A stretch of DNA of 64,000 bases from Rhodamnia argentea (Eukaryota > Streptophyta > Magnoliopsida > Myrtales > Myrtaceae): the NCBI RefSeq assembly GCF_020921035.1, contig NC_063158.1, forward strand, positions 5,004,001 through 5,068,000. The letters are read 5' to 3'. Shown one piece after another: positions 12,123 to 24,569 of the stretch; positions within the stretch are counted from its first letter, which is position 1; the number at the start of each line of letters is the position of its first letter. The translations under genes and the position numbers were made by a program. The notes beneath the pieces were generated by a model. The model did not search any database. It was not told the origin of the DNA and was given only the letters and a program-made list of their open reading frames with translations.

Positions 12123-13830
12123 TCAGCTGCTTTGCAGCAGTTAGTTACGTTATTATTGCTTTCTAGTAGTATCTGAAGTGTGGTATCCAAGAAGACGCCT
12201 TTTAATGTTGGTTCTTGGAAAGTGACAAAGGATGGGCGGTTCTTTGCATCTGTGATGGAAGGTTTTATGGTCCGTAGGCAGCCTGGAGTTGGTTTGGTAT
12301 ACCAAATGGTTTAGGCGTCCCTTCTTATTTCAAGTATCGGAATACTCCCCCTGGTGATAATGGCTTTTATCAGTTACACCAGGAGATGGTTTAGCTACAA
12401 GTAGGACTTCCAGTCTTGATTATCTCGCTCTCGTGGAAGCTTATCCTTACAAAAGCTGCTCGCTGTTGTGATATTGAAGCTCGTACTGTGAATTGAGGCG
12501 AAGGTTCTTTAAGGGGGGGAATCTTTATGTGTGTGCTGTTTCTTTGGTACCGGAATAATATGACATTTGTGTGAGAACAGTGTATCGCTTAGGAAGTGAA
12601 CTAGGATGTCTTTAACGCCTGGCAAGCCATAACATGTTATGGTAGTCATTAGGTTTATGGTTGCACAGCCTTTTGTGCTTACTGGTCCAGCAGGGGAAGC
12701 ACACTTGTGCAATTCTGATTTCACCTGGCTTCTTATGCTTTCAAAACCAAAATGCAGTCGACAGTTGATTTGTTCACATCTGAACTTCAGTGCCCTGATA
12801 CGGACCATCCTCTTACCAGTCAGAATGCTTGTAAAATCTTAAAATGAGATACTTCATGAATGATGACCCCATCGGAATAAAGGCAAGTTCTCAACTGGAA
12901 ACTTTCAATCCATTAGGCTAAAGCCTTCTCTGTTTTTTTTTTTTCACTCTTTTTTTCATTAGGCTGACTAAAGCTACTTGCAGACGCATGGTACAAATAT
13001 GAACTTTTGGGCTTTGAATAGGTCGGTCAGGTGGAATTAACAAAACTTTCCACAACATGAATCAGCTCCACTACAATGCCTCATTTGGCACTGCAACGAG
13101 ATGAACACTGTGTAATGTCGAGCGCTGAGCAAGATTAAGAACACGAGATTTCTGAAAGCACATGTTCCATGAAGGGCTTACACTATCCCGGTTTAGCTAC
13201 AGAAAGCAGAGCAATTTGTCCTGCCTGCAATTGGGACTATTTGCCATAAAACATGTTAGTCTGGAAATTTTTCTTAACTCCGTGTGGCAAGTCATGCTTG
13301 AGGCTACAAGCCTATATTGAATAGCACATGAGAAAGTTGCTGTCAATCTATCTTCCATTTTGGGCTATGCTTCTTGCCCAAATACCCAACTAAATGAGAA
13401 AATTCAAGTAGGGTCTGTTCTACAAGCAGTTAAGCACCCTCTCCTTTTCTGATGCTAAAGATCACAAAGTAAGAATGACTTTATACTCCAACTTGCATGT
13501 CCATGGGGCCAGTGGGAAGGGGGCAGACCAATGGAGTCGCCGAATATTACCAGATACTCACAAAAACACGTATAAACTATGATCCATCATCCTTCGGCCG
13601 AAGCTTTCGGAGGATTCGCCACCGCCTCATGCCATCTTTAACACTTATGTAAAGGTGATGCACTAAGTTACTTTAAGAGGTGAAGCAAAAGTGGAGAATC
13701 AAGTAATGAACAAGTAACGATGCCAGATTCTCCTAAATCAGGTCTCTCATATTGATTACATCTCTGTTCTTGGTATCACAGCCTATTATTTGGTAGAATC
13801 TTTTGCTTTTGTCCACCTGTTCCGTTCAGT
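12123..13830. other. NAC 3' UTR and intergenic region
   Basis: The bases after the NAC stop to perhaps 12850 are probably 3' untranslated sequence. The remainder, up to the end of the leftward TLDc gene, shows no convincing gene or repeat. Confidence 0.5.
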
Positions 13831-14612
13831 TTAGTACAAGCTTGCAATTTCAGGACTGCAAAAAACTTGCACTTCCTCTAGAGTGGCCCGGGACTCATCG
13901 CCGAAAATAGACTCTTTCCCATCTTCCCTTTTCGCATATGAAAGTCCCAACCTGGACTTAGCTTGTCTCAGGTCGCCCACGCCGGAGTTAGTATCCGGGC
14001 CTGAGAATCCACCCATAACTGGTGCCAGTGGTGGCCCGATGAGGAGCCCGTCAGCCCCGAACTGGGGACCACCCCGAGCATAATCAAAGAGAGCTGCACC
14101 ACTACCCCCAACCTTGGGCAAAATAACAGGATCGATCTTCTCATCTTCTGTCCAGTAGAAGAGGAACGCGTCGAACGTATCGTAGTAATCATCCGTGCTC
14201 CTGTAGCCTTCAGGGTTGCATGCACCAAACTTGAAGGACTTATTTGTGTAACCAATGATGACACAAGGTCCCTTGAAGTCACAGCAGTTGTGGAATTCCG
14301 TGGCACTGAAACCATCCACTGTGGCCTTGTAACAGCACTTGAGCTCCCTCCCTGCTAAATTTCATCTCAGAAGATCAGCCACTTATTGTTTCTAGTCAAA
14401 TATTGTCAAGATGGAGATCGCGAGAGAGAGAGAGTACCCTTCAAGAATGTTTTCCTTACAAGGGATGATGAAAAAGGAGGATGAACATCGTCATAGTACT
14501 TAGGCTGAGGCTTATCCTCTTTGTTGCTTCTTCCTATTTTCCAATCAAAGAAGCACCTTGTGCTTCCATTATTCCCCACTTGAAAGGAAGAATTGGTGAA
14601 ACAGCAAGCCAT
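13831..14612 (-). CDS. TLDc-domain protein
   Basis: Two exons on the minus strand: 14612-14438 and 14351-13831, joined by an 86-bp GT-AG intron that splits a glycine codon, giving 231 residues. The start ATG (14612) is preceded by a candidate TATA box at a reasonable distance, so the gene looks complete, though an upstream exon cannot be excluded because TTAGCAG precedes the ATG. The TLDc fold covers roughly residues 59-231: [60 protein letters not shown], then [27 protein letters not shown]. The [17 protein letters not shown] segment and the glycine-rich GPQFGADGL are hallmarks. TLDc proteins are linked to oxidative-stress protection and V-ATPase binding in animals; the plant members are poorly characterised. 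The closest Arabidopsis proteins I recall are annotated only as TLD-domain nucleolar proteins. Confidence 0.88.
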
Positions 14613-14728
14613 CTGCTAACGATGATTGTCTGCTACTACATAACCCGCCGAGCTGGTTCACTAGCATGCTCACTAGTCACTAGCATCACTCAAGCCACAC
14701 CTGCCTTATCCCCTTTTTAACCTTCTCT

Positions 14729-14736
14729 CTATATAT
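14729..14736 (-). promoter_or_regulatory. Candidate TATA box of the TLDc gene
   Basis: On the minus strand the sequence reads GGATATATAGAGAG about 120 bp upstream of the TLDc start codon, which implies a leader of about 90 bp. The assignment is by motif and position only. Confidence 0.5.
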
Positions 14737-14739
14737 CCG

Positions 14740-15991
14740 ATGACACTTGCCACTTTCCTATTGGCCCCTCCTAGAAAGAATGGTTCCTTAAATTCCCATG
14801 AGCTCATAGTACAACTAACTTTTGACCAAAGAAAAAATAGTACAACTAACTTCATCGACATCAGTAATATGAAGATGGCAAATTGGCCAATGATTCTAGT
14901 AGTAGCAGAGACGATTTTGTAGGAATTTATCGATTTGCCATTAATTTCTGGAGCTATCACCATGGTCTTCCGACTGCTTCCTCTTGATTGAAAAGCTGCA
15001 GGGAGCTCGACTTTGATTTCAGATTGACCTGCTCAATCAATCTAAGAATCAAACAAAGCGTACGACAGCCCATTGTAGCGCGCATGACATCTTGTATCCT
15101 GTGGTTCTGGACTCCTCACTTGAGATGATAGTTTCTCTACTTATGCCATGATCTCCCAGACGGGAAGATCTTTTCCACCTTGAAGTGCCCAGTGTTTTCC
15201 TTAAGGATTGTGTCCCTAATAATTCACATTCCTCTCTAGATTGAAAAGGAAAAAGCATAGGCAAATTAGAACGAGAATGGTTGTAAGTAGAGGTCAGTTC
15301 AATGATACAATTTGCCCTTGCTTTGGTCTCAGGACTAGAAGGGACAAGGTATGCATACATCCCAAAAAAAAACCCATGCATAGCACATATTGCATTATGC
15401 TTAAGACACGACAATTATTCATAAGGAAAGTTGGCTTCAAGCATTCAAAATAGATTAACAGTTCCACGGGGGACCTCTTGGCAGAATTGGATTGCATTAA
15501 CCACTTTGTAATCCAAAACGACAAGTCAAAAGGGAATCCTGACTAAAACAAATCCCTTTCGGGAATTTCCGGCACCCAGGCAAGGCAGGATGAGCTGCAC
15601 AAACTTCCCTTGGAAATGACATGAAAACAATGCTCTCATCTCAAGCTTAAGTCCGTAAAAGTTCAATATTTCCTTCTTACACAGAAAACCATCATGGCAT
15701 GTATTGTTATTAAAAGGGACAAAAAATAGCAGATGAAGAGTGCGTATGATATCATGCAGATCGGATGTAACTGGCATCTCTCATAGCAGCCGGAATGCCA
15801 TGCCTTTCAAAGTTGCAAGCATTTGTTGTTGAATCCGAGTCAGAAGCTCAGACAGATGCCATTTTTATTTATCTACATCCTTCTAATGGGATGCACTTGC
15901 AGCATCACCTAAACTATAATTCAATAAAGACAGAAGAAACAGGCTGTCCAAGAATAAATAGAGCAATTCAGGCTGACTTCTCTTTTTCGAA
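14740..15991. other. Intergenic region and MIP1-like 3' UTR
   Basis: About 1.25 kb between two leftward genes. The part nearest 15991 is probably the 3' untranslated region of the RING gene. The rest should hold the TLDc promoter. The short frames here (for example 15049-15414 and 15526-15777) have no recognisable domain. Confidence 0.5.
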
Positions 15992-18900
15992 CTATGAACT
16001 TGCCCCAAAGACACGGATTTTCTGCTCAATCGGGACACGGCAGCAAGGGCAAGAGGTTTTTCCCTTCCCCCAGTAGCTGTCACTGCAATTGGCACAGATT
16101 ACTTGGTGGGTACATGGCAAGAAAACAACCGAGACCTCGTCCTTCATGCACAGCACGCATTGTCTATCTCTATTGACCTCAGGCGAGTCTTCCAGTTCCA
16201 ATTGATGAAGTAGCCTGGCGATTGCTTCTCCTTCTGGTTTTCCCCCCACAGACTTCGCCACAGGGGAAGCATGCGATCCATGATGTACATCAGCGGATTG
16301 GGCTGATGCAGACATTTTCAGGCGCGAAAGCTCCTGTTCAAGTCTTTTAATATCATCCTTTTTACGTTGGAAGTCTATCTCTATCTTCAAGCGCAAAGAT
16401 TCGAGCTTCCTTTTGCTGCTTGCCTCAGCTGCTTCCTTCAACCGCCGCTCCTCCTCCACTTGTGCCTGGGCAAGCTCTTTCTCTTTCTTTGCCTGCTTCC
16501 ACTTAACCTGCAACAACATTGGAATTCTTAGCTTGTGCAGTCAGAGATTGCACAGAAATTCAAGATAACTAATACTACTGACTGGAATTGCAAGCAACAA
16601 ATCAACAGTTGAAGGACCTTAGGGGAAAATAATCCGCACTTGCGAAAGCAAAATTAAAACATAAACAAAGTCAAAAAATAATTCTACTCACATTATGAAA
16701 AGCAAAGCTATGTGAATGTCGACCCTCCTGCGTACGAGGAACTAATCTGATAGAAAGGGCATTTTGAAGTACTATTCTTTGCCAACATAGTTAAGAAGTA
16801 TACACATTAAGCTAGCAATAAGATATCTAATGTAAATGTGTAAAAACCACATATAATTAGCTCAGAGATTTTCTATAACACCTCTGAGAGTGAATGCTCT
16901 ATTTGACAAAACCAAATATACCAAAAGCACATTCAGCAAAACTAGACAAACAATCAACCACGACTAACAATCAATATGCGTGGATATCAATGAAGAAAAT
17001 CAAAGGTAAGACAGCTCTCTTTAATGAATAAGCAGCAATGATAGATGTATTGAACATTCTGACGGCTAATATCAGCCATGATGTTATTCATCACAGGAGA
17101 AAGTTTCAGAACCAGTCTCATGAAAGGATGGGTGAAGTAGCCAGATGGAGTTCCACCCTGCTCAATTGCTTCAACTGCTAGCGGGTCAACTTGTGGTGGC
17201 TTCATAGACCTATATCTTTATCTGACATAGCACATGTACTTAGTCCAACATTAACACCAACCAGCCTCTCAGTATCCAAGGTTCAATTTGGCAGGCATGC
17301 CCCTTAATCACCTTTCAAAAGAGCTGCAATGGACACAAAATGGGCTGGACACTCCACTTGCCCGGCCTCCGATCCTAATAACTATTAGAACGTCTTTTCT
17401 CCAAACCAGTACATAAATCAACACTCTACAAGAATAGTCAACCCACTCCAGTTTGCCAGGGTAACTGGCATGATGCAGTCATTGGTTAATCCAGTTCAAG
17501 GGGTTCAAGGGTGCCAGACTAATAACCACCTTCCAGCCCAGCTGGTTGTACAAACTGTTCCAGTCCAGTTTTAACAGCAATGTTATGTCACCGTCGTAAT
17601 TGATTCAGATCTATAAGCAGACAAGTCTAAGGTCTCGCCCTTACAGAGATAAGGGCAATGCAAGCATAACCTTCAAGTTATCAAAAGATTATCGTCAAGA
17701 TAAGTACTAGATATTGATCGACAAGATCAAGAAATTCATTGTTATAACTACAGGAGCAAGCAAATGAAGATAGCCAAATGAGGAGAGCCACAAAATAATA
17801 AATTGATGTCCCTAGGTGCACTAAAAACGGTTGGTATTTACTAATAAATATAAAAGTAAAATGAAAATTAAGCATGTACTAAATGTAAAAGGGCACAAAA
17901 AACCAACATCAGCAACAAAAGAAGTAACAATCAATCGTCAATTGAAAACATAGTAAACCATCCAACAATCAGTAAAATTCAGTTGCCAAATAAAAGAAAA
18001 AAAAATAGCAATTGCCTCTTCAGGATTTTCAGATGCTGAACAAGAAATTCATACTGAAATAAACCTAATTGCCTCATACACGGTCGTCTATAATTTCCAG
18101 GACAAGAATGTCACTTCAAGCTGGTCTGTTTGGAAACCCATTTTACCTTCCTCCTCCACCAACACCGCCCCCCCCTCCCCCGAAAAAAAAAAAAAAAAAT
18201 CACAACGTAGGATTTATCTTCAGGAGTTTTATACTCTCTTCCTCATGGCTCATGCTAATCTATACTACTATTCACATTTTTCGTTTGTGCAGCTCCATGT
18301 ATCATAAAAAAGCCTTTAAGGCAAAATGGTATCGCCCTGCGAGTAAAGTAACTTTTTAGCTACGGTATGTATTCAGATTGCTCACTTGGAATTAGACATT
18401 ATTTTTCCAAACACTAAGCAGAACCAGCTGACTATAATACTTAACAGAACCAGACCACTACAATATTCATGGTGCATCCATGAAGTACCATGCCACTTGC
18501 CAAAAGAAGATGAATGCATCCTGATTATAAATGATTAGATATATGAATTTATAGGGAATGCAATGATTGACGTGCACATGTGCACGCATATATGAGCAAC
18601 AATCAAAACTGATTTGTTGCCGAAACATTTGCAACGTGAATTTAACCATATGCATTGAAGCTGTCCCTAATTTGTAAGGAACATTTCAGACCGCAATACC
18701 ATAGATAATTGGCTTTTACTTGTAACTAGAAGTTTAATATAAACCACCAATTTAAACATCCCACGCCACATCTGGAAATGTTGAGTCCCGAATAGGGAAA
18801 CTTATAGTGACCTAACAACCTTAGCATACATATCGAATGCATAGCAAACTGGGCAATGAAACACAGGCCGTAGGGCAATGAAACAGGTCGTAGTAGATAA

Positions 18901-20665
18901 CTCGTCTTTACCATCCAGGACCTGTACCTGCAGGAATGTCAGAACTAAACTCACGCATTCAACTCACCTCAGCTTCTTCTGAAGCCTGATTAATTTGAAC
19001 CAACTGCTGTTGCAGGTCCGAGATTTTCTGTCTCTCCTCAGCGATGTCCTCCTGCATCTTGGTCTTCTGCTTCTCCCAAGCCAAAAGCTTCTTCAAGGAC
19101 CTCTTTTCTCTCTTAGCTACCTCAAGACAGGATGACACTGACTCCGATGCACTCAACTTGGAAGCCTCCATTTCGGCTCTGATTTCAGCATTTTCAGTCT
19201 CGAGCCGCCTCACAGCCGCATTAGCTTGGTCCACTTGACCACTCGCCTTCCTCAAAGCCTTCTCCATATCTGATTGTCTCTTCATAGTAGTTTCTTCTAG
19301 AGTCTGTTTCCCTTTCTTCAATCTTTGAGTCTCATCCATTTCCATCCTCAGCAATTTGAGCTCTGTCATGTCACTGCTAAGCTTTCTAGCTGCTTGCATA
19401 GCCTTCTGCTGTGCCCACTCCTTCCTCTCCTTCACTTGCTTCTCAAGATCCTTGATCTGATGAAGCATAGACAAAATTATCTCGTCTTTCCGCTCTTCTT
19501 CGGCAACCTCCGGATTCTCATCAATGCTTGCCCCAATATCCATGTCGAGAAATTTGCGCATCATGGCATGGAGATCATCTTGGTTCTTTGAGTTCCTCGA
19601 CTCTGCATTCTTCTCAACTGTAGCTTTCTCTCGCAAAACAACTGAGGCACCTCCACTAGGAGGCCCATTTTGCGAGAAAGGAGGTTGTCCCTTCAAAGTC
19701 TTTGCATTTGCCCTGAAACCTGCCGCAAACATTGCAACATTCCTTTTCAGCAAAGATTTCATCGATGGCGAAAGGTTAAACCTTTTCGGACACTCGATAT
19801 CCTTCTGCATTGTCATTCCTCCTATATCTCCCAAGCCATTCACAGCCTCCACGTAATCATTTCCACCATTACTAAATCCTAGACTACAAAGAAACCTACC
19901 CAACACGGGAGCCGAAACACAAGCGGCAGCGTCATTAGCGCCGCTCTCAGCATTGCTCTTATCACCAACTGGACCCAATCCGTCACTCGGTGATTGAACC
20001 ACCGGAATTTCAATCGTACTCGCGCGACCCACATGGAGGTCGCTCGTGAGGAGACACCACATAGCATCTCCCCTGCTCAAATTCGGCCTCACCTGCTGCA
20101 ACAAACACACCATCCCCGCGAGCGAGCACTCCTCCAACTGCTTCAAATCCGAGAAACCCAGCTCGGATTCGCCCGAACTAGCACCATCCCCGCCGCTGTT
20201 CAGATAAGCCAACGTATTGTGCAAAATGTTGGTCAGCATGTCCATGCCGCCATAGCAATGCCCATTCCGGAGGACAGCGCGCAGCGCAACGTCCTCATCG
20301 TAACCGAGCGCGCAGAGCTTGGCGAGAGCCTCGTTGTAGTAGAACTGCACGTGCTTCCGCAGCAACTCCTCCAGCTGCTCCTCGGTGCAGTAGCCCCAGG
20401 CGTTGCTGTCGTCGAGAATGGGGTTGCAATCGGGGTTGGCGTTGGGGCTAGGGATAGGGTTTTGCTCCAAGGACGGGGCTTGATATGGGGCGGGACTCGG
20501 AATCGGGACTTGAGGCGAAGCGGAGGGGTTGAGGCTCGATTCGGGGGTGGAATTGGGGATCGGCGATTGATTCGAGTGGGCGGAGTGATCCATGTCCGGC
20601 TTCGACGATCGGGAATGCGATCGCCGATTGGCTCTGATGTGCTTCTCTCGCGCAGTGCCAGTCAT
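15992..20665 (-). CDS. RING-type E3 ubiquitin ligase, MIP1/RF298-like
   Basis: Two minus-strand exons, 20665-18968 and 16507-15992, with donor GAG|GTGAGT and acceptor TTGCAG, encode 737 residues. MIP1 of Arabidopsis is close to this length. The protein opens MTGTAREKHIRANRR and has a proline-rich stretch at about residues 30-80. Next comes a conserved helical region, WGYCTEEQLEELLRKH to LGYDEDVALRAVLRNG (about 90-250). A long coiled coil follows (about 390-630), and a C-terminal RING finger with C683, C686, C698, H700, C704, C707, C719 and C722 (CVLCM, PCTHQVICANC, CPCC). This C3HC4 pattern predicts ubiquitin ligase activity. MIP1 was named for interaction with the meiotic protein MND1; the substrate is unknown. 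A foldback element lies about 260 bp upstream of the start codon. Confidence 0.93.
16508..18967 (-). other. Large intron of the MIP1-like gene
   Basis: A 2.46-kb AT-rich intron. It contains a C-run followed by a run of 17 A (about 18166-18199) and a sense-strand open frame at 17205-16987 whose product (MKPPQVDPLAVEAIEQGGTP and onward) looks protein-like but matches nothing I recognise. Neither edge of that frame has a good splice site, so I do not include it in the gene. Confidence 0.7.
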
Positions 20666-20924
20666 GTGTGTGAGTTGGTGAGCGTGCTCTTCTCTACGAC
20701 GAAGGGCGATGAGCTTATGTAGGTTTGAAGAAGGAGACGAAGAAGAAGAAATAGAGAGACGAGGGTCATTCGTTGGATAGTAAAAAGGGCAATGAAATCT
20801 TTTATTCCGATTTTTCCAAAGGCCGGATTTTTTAACAAAAAAATTTCAGCCTTCTTATTTTCACGAAAAATATAGAAAAAATTCCAAATAAAAATCAGAA
20901 AAAAATAAAAAAAAATAAACACAA

Positions 20925-21374
20925 CCGGGAGGCCCTCCCACTTGCGATGGGGCGACGACGATGGCTCTCTCGTTTGCCGATGCCTTGGAGAGGACTAACG
21001 ACCTCGTTTCCCCAAGGCGAGGGCTATAACCCTCGTCCCGATTTGGGAAAGGGTCGCGACACTCTCTCGACTTTGGTGAAGGCCTACCGACCATCGGCTT
21101 TGGTCGATAGGAGGGTAGACCTCTCGCTTTTGGTTACCTTTTTTTTTAATTTAATTTAACTAAAAATTAAATAAAAATTATATTTTGATGAAAGTACCAT
21201 TGACCATTAGCAAGTTGGACAGTGAGGTCAAGGCCCTCTTTAAAACAACCATGATTACTACAAGCCCTCGTTTGAAATAATAATGGCACTTTATGTCCTT
21301 ATTTGAAATAAAAACCACTTCAAGTTCTTATATGAGAAAATGAGACATTTCGAGCCGGTATTTGAAAATTTTCT
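20925..21374. mobile_element. Foldback element, family D copy 1 (left arm truncated)
   Basis: It has a GC-rich core (about 20928-21130) with 'gcgagggctataaccctcg' and 'cgatttgggaaagggtcg' phrases. An AT tract follows, and then a right arm of repeated 'tcttatttgaaataa' phrases ending 'gaaaattttc' at about 21374. The matching left arm is missing or too decayed to see. It lies in the probable promoter of the MIP1-like gene. Confidence 0.55.
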
Positions 21375-21398
21375 AAAAACATATTATACTTTTTTTTT

Positions 21399-21916
21399 GA
21401 GTTATTACCTTAAAAAACCCTAAACTGGTACACTTGTAACAAATTTACCCCAACTTATTTTTTTACCACAAAAAATCCCAAATTAGTACACCTTTGACAA
21501 ATTTACCCCAAGCTATTTTTTTGACCATAAAAAATCCTAAACTGGTATATCTGTGACAAATTTACCTTAAATCAATTTTTTTACCACAAAATACCTCAAA
21601 CTAGTACATTTGTGATAAATTTACCATATGTTAAATTGAGTTAATATCATGAAAAATTTCAAATTGATAAACATGTGACAAATAAAGGGTGAAAATCCCA
21701 AAATGGTATACTCATCAACTTTTACGTGTCATCCAACCCAGCAATTTGACGGTTAAATTTATTGAAAACTAACGGAGGACAAATTTATCACAAGTGGACC
21801 AGTTTGGGGTAAATTTGTCATAAATATATCAGTTTGGGGTTTTTTATGGTAAAAAAATAGTTTGGGGTAAATTTGTTACGGGTGTATCGCCTTGGGATTT
21901 TCCGTGATATTAACCC
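21399..21916. mobile_element. Long-inverted-repeat element, family C copy 2
   Basis: It begins GAGTTATTACC and ends GATATTAACCC. Both arms contain repeated 'ctggtacacttgtaac' and 'aaatttacccc' type units. It is flanked on both sides by runs of at least nine T, which could be a target duplication but are too simple to be decisive. It sits 25 bp from family D copy 1. Confidence 0.75.
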
Positions 21917-21926
21917 TTTTTTTTTT

Positions 21927-23447
21927 GGCTTTTCAAATATCCTTTTTTTAAAAGCATGTTTGGCAGGTGAAAATCAAAATATTTCTTTTAATTTTAGGAA
22001 TGAAGCCTAGTCATATATTTTACCATAGTGGACCGAAATTAGGATATGTACAAATATAGCACGATTATGTTACCATATCCGATGAAATTGAAAAAACAAT
22101 AAGAATCACGAACGCACTAGTTCTTCAAGCGCGTGCTCTCAAAGCGGATTTGGGAACAAGTTTTACAGCTGTGTTCATGTTTTAGATTTGCAAGCGACCC
22201 GAAGGATGAACTTACCGGGGTTAATGCTACGTTTATTTCAAGGGACAATCACCGATTTGGAAAATATCTTCTTGAAAAATGATCGTTCATGTCGCTTTGC
22301 TTCGCCGGAATTTCTCCTGCGACAATATATGTTTCATCGAAATTAGTTCTTCGGCTTTCAAATATAAAAAAAAATAGTTTTGCCGCGATTTCGAGCGGGA
22401 GTGATCTAGATAATCAAAAAATCAACATATAGATTATACAAAGATTTCAATAAAGTTAACAGTAACGTGAACCAAGTTGGAGTTTGACTCGATGGGAAGG
22501 TTCGGATAGTACAACTTTAAAGAACCTATGCACAGAAACTTGAAAGAAATTAGACTAGACTGGAGTTTGACTCAAAGGGGTGGCCGGGAAAGCACAATTT
22601 CTATCAAAAGAACGAACCAACGTACCCAAACCTTGCCGAAGTTTGACTTAACGATAAAGTCTGATCACGTTTGGATACTACACCGGAGTTTGACTCGACA
22701 GAAAAATATCTAAGATAAAGATAAATGCTGGAGTTTGAACGAGAATTTTAAAATTACAGTTAAGAAAGCTAAAGTACAGTGCGGAAAGTAAATATAAAGA
22801 TAAATTTGCTGATGGGTGCCATTCGGTATTTACGATGGTTGAGTGAGTAATTGCCATCCGACGGTTGTGGTTTCCAATGCATCCTTACCGAATACTCCGA
22901 CCTATGTAACACACTATGTAATCATTATCCCACCGGGTGTTCGAATAGTGAATATCTATCTATTCTGGCACGCTTTTTGAAAGATACTCCAAATTCTTAG
23001 CGGCGTCACCCATTATCGGTGCCGATGTTTTGAAATAACTTTTGGTCAATGAAAAAAGTTTTCGTTATTGACGACAATTCGTGTCTAAATATTTTCACGG
23101 ACGATGTATACATTTTTCTTCATTCGATTTTGCTAGTGACATAGGCAATCCTTTTTTAAAAAATATTTTTTAAATCATTCATTTTTCGCGAAATAAACGG
23201 ACCCTAAGCGTTTGCGTAAAAATTTACTTAGGATTATGAACACTTCTGACTTTTAAGTGTTTGATTGGCAAGTCCATCGTGTTGACAAACTTTGCTATAA
23301 TCTGGTGGCATGGTTTTGAGTTTGCATCTTGTTTGTTTTTTTTTTCTTCCTCTCTTTTGGTAGTATCTTGCTGTCGATACTGGCAGTGTGGATGTTTGAC
23401 ACTATGATATAATGTTGTCCTCTAGCATGTGGTGTCATTATATTGAA
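21927..23447. other. Intergenic region with a degenerate repeat array
   Basis: There is no gene. Between about 22479 and 22745 the phrase 'ggagtttgactcga' recurs five times with variation (22479, 22562, 22638, 22684, 22729), each time with 'actac' or 'gcacaa' nearby, a decayed tandem array of unequal spacing. 23020-23216 is AT-rich and ends 'cgcgaaataaacggaccctaa', which resembles the right end of the element at 60992-61942. Confidence 0.5.
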
Positions 23448-23733
23448 GAGTAAAGGACACAAATGATCCATGAATTTTAGTCAAATATTAATTTGATCCT
23501 TAAATTTTAAATTTATTCAATTTGATCTCTAGAATTTCGGTACATGTTCAATTTAGTCTATGGATTGCATGAACATGTACAGAAAGTTCAAGGATCACAT
23601 TGAATAAATTAAAAATTCGGGGATGATATTGCACATTGAGTTATAGTTCAAAGATCACATTGCCCAAATTCAAAGTTCGTGGACCAAATTATACACTGAA
23701 TCTAAGTTTAAGGACTATTTGTGTCATTATCCC
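23448..23733. mobile_element. Foldback element, family G (MULE-like)
   Basis: A 286-bp element. It starts GAGTAAAGGACACAAAT, and the reverse complement of its right end starts GGGATAATGACACAAAT. The arms share phrases like 'gatccatgaattttag', 'aatttgatc' and 'gttcaaggatcaca'. The flanks TATATTGAA (23439-23447) and TACGTTGAA (23734-23742) match at 7 of 9 bases, with only transitions, fitting an aged 9-bp target duplication. Confidence 0.7.
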
Positions 23734-24335
23734 TACGTTGAAAGAGCATGGGTGGGACTTAATGCTCTAATTAATTTGTATGGAATGTAGTCCTCCTATG
23801 TTTTTTTCTCCCCCTCAGCTTCTTACTTTCAACTGTGCCGAGGTTCCCAATTCCTTGATTTTGCATCAGCCATTACGTCGTTGACGACACTGTGTATCAA
23901 AAAACCAGCTGCTCGATACTGACCAAGTTGGTACATGTTCAGATAACTGAAACAGAGAGGAAATTATAACCAACATGGACGATTGCAACTGGAAAAAACA
24001 AACTGGACATTAGAATCCATGGTCGTACGTGGTTCAAACAATAGAAAAATGAGGAGGCTATGTCGCGACTTTGAACAAATCGAATTTTTTTGTCTTTTAG
24101 TTTCATTCAAATCCATCGCCCTTCAACCATCGTCGCCTGGTCGCATGCCGCCAGTGCCCACTGATTCTCGCTCAGGCAGAACTCCGTTCAGAACCTCAAC
24201 CTTCGTTCATATAGCGAGTTGGGAAGAGGAGAACCAACTTTGGGGTTTTTACTTTTGGAAATTTGGCTTTTTACATAAAACATTTTTGGACAAAAATGCC
24301 ATTGTTTCGGCCGTTTGGAAAAGTCACATGCTTGT

Positions 24336-24482
24336 CTGCCGGTGAGCATTTGATCGACTAGCGAGATCAGGCTTTTATTTGAGACTGATTTGGACACTTT
24401 AGACTCTTATTTAAATAAGAATGCTGTGAACTCGTTTTTGAGAAAATGACCTACTTTAGACCTCTATTTAATTTTTTCCTAA
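24336..24482. repeat. Family D arm fragment
   Basis: Phrases 'cttttatttgagactg', 'gactcttatttaaataag' and 'ttgagaaaatgacctac' match one arm of the family D elements. No opposing arm or core follows, so this is a solo fragment. Confidence 0.5.
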
Positions 24483-24569
24483 AGCATATGCTGTGTAATT
24501 AAGTAGGTGATTTTTTAAAACCATTATCTTAATTAATGTGTGGTTAAGTGTACTTTCAATCTCTAACTC

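Noticed and set aside
13883-14315. Alternative frames over the TLDc gene (66 codons plus, 115 codons minus)
   Set aside because: They are shadows of the exon encoding the conserved TLDc motif.
19994-20722. A 242-codon plus-strand open frame
   Set aside because: It is antisense to the first exon of the MIP1-like gene, whose product has a clear family match and RING domain. The frame is a GC-rich shadow with low-complexity Leu/Gln/Val content.
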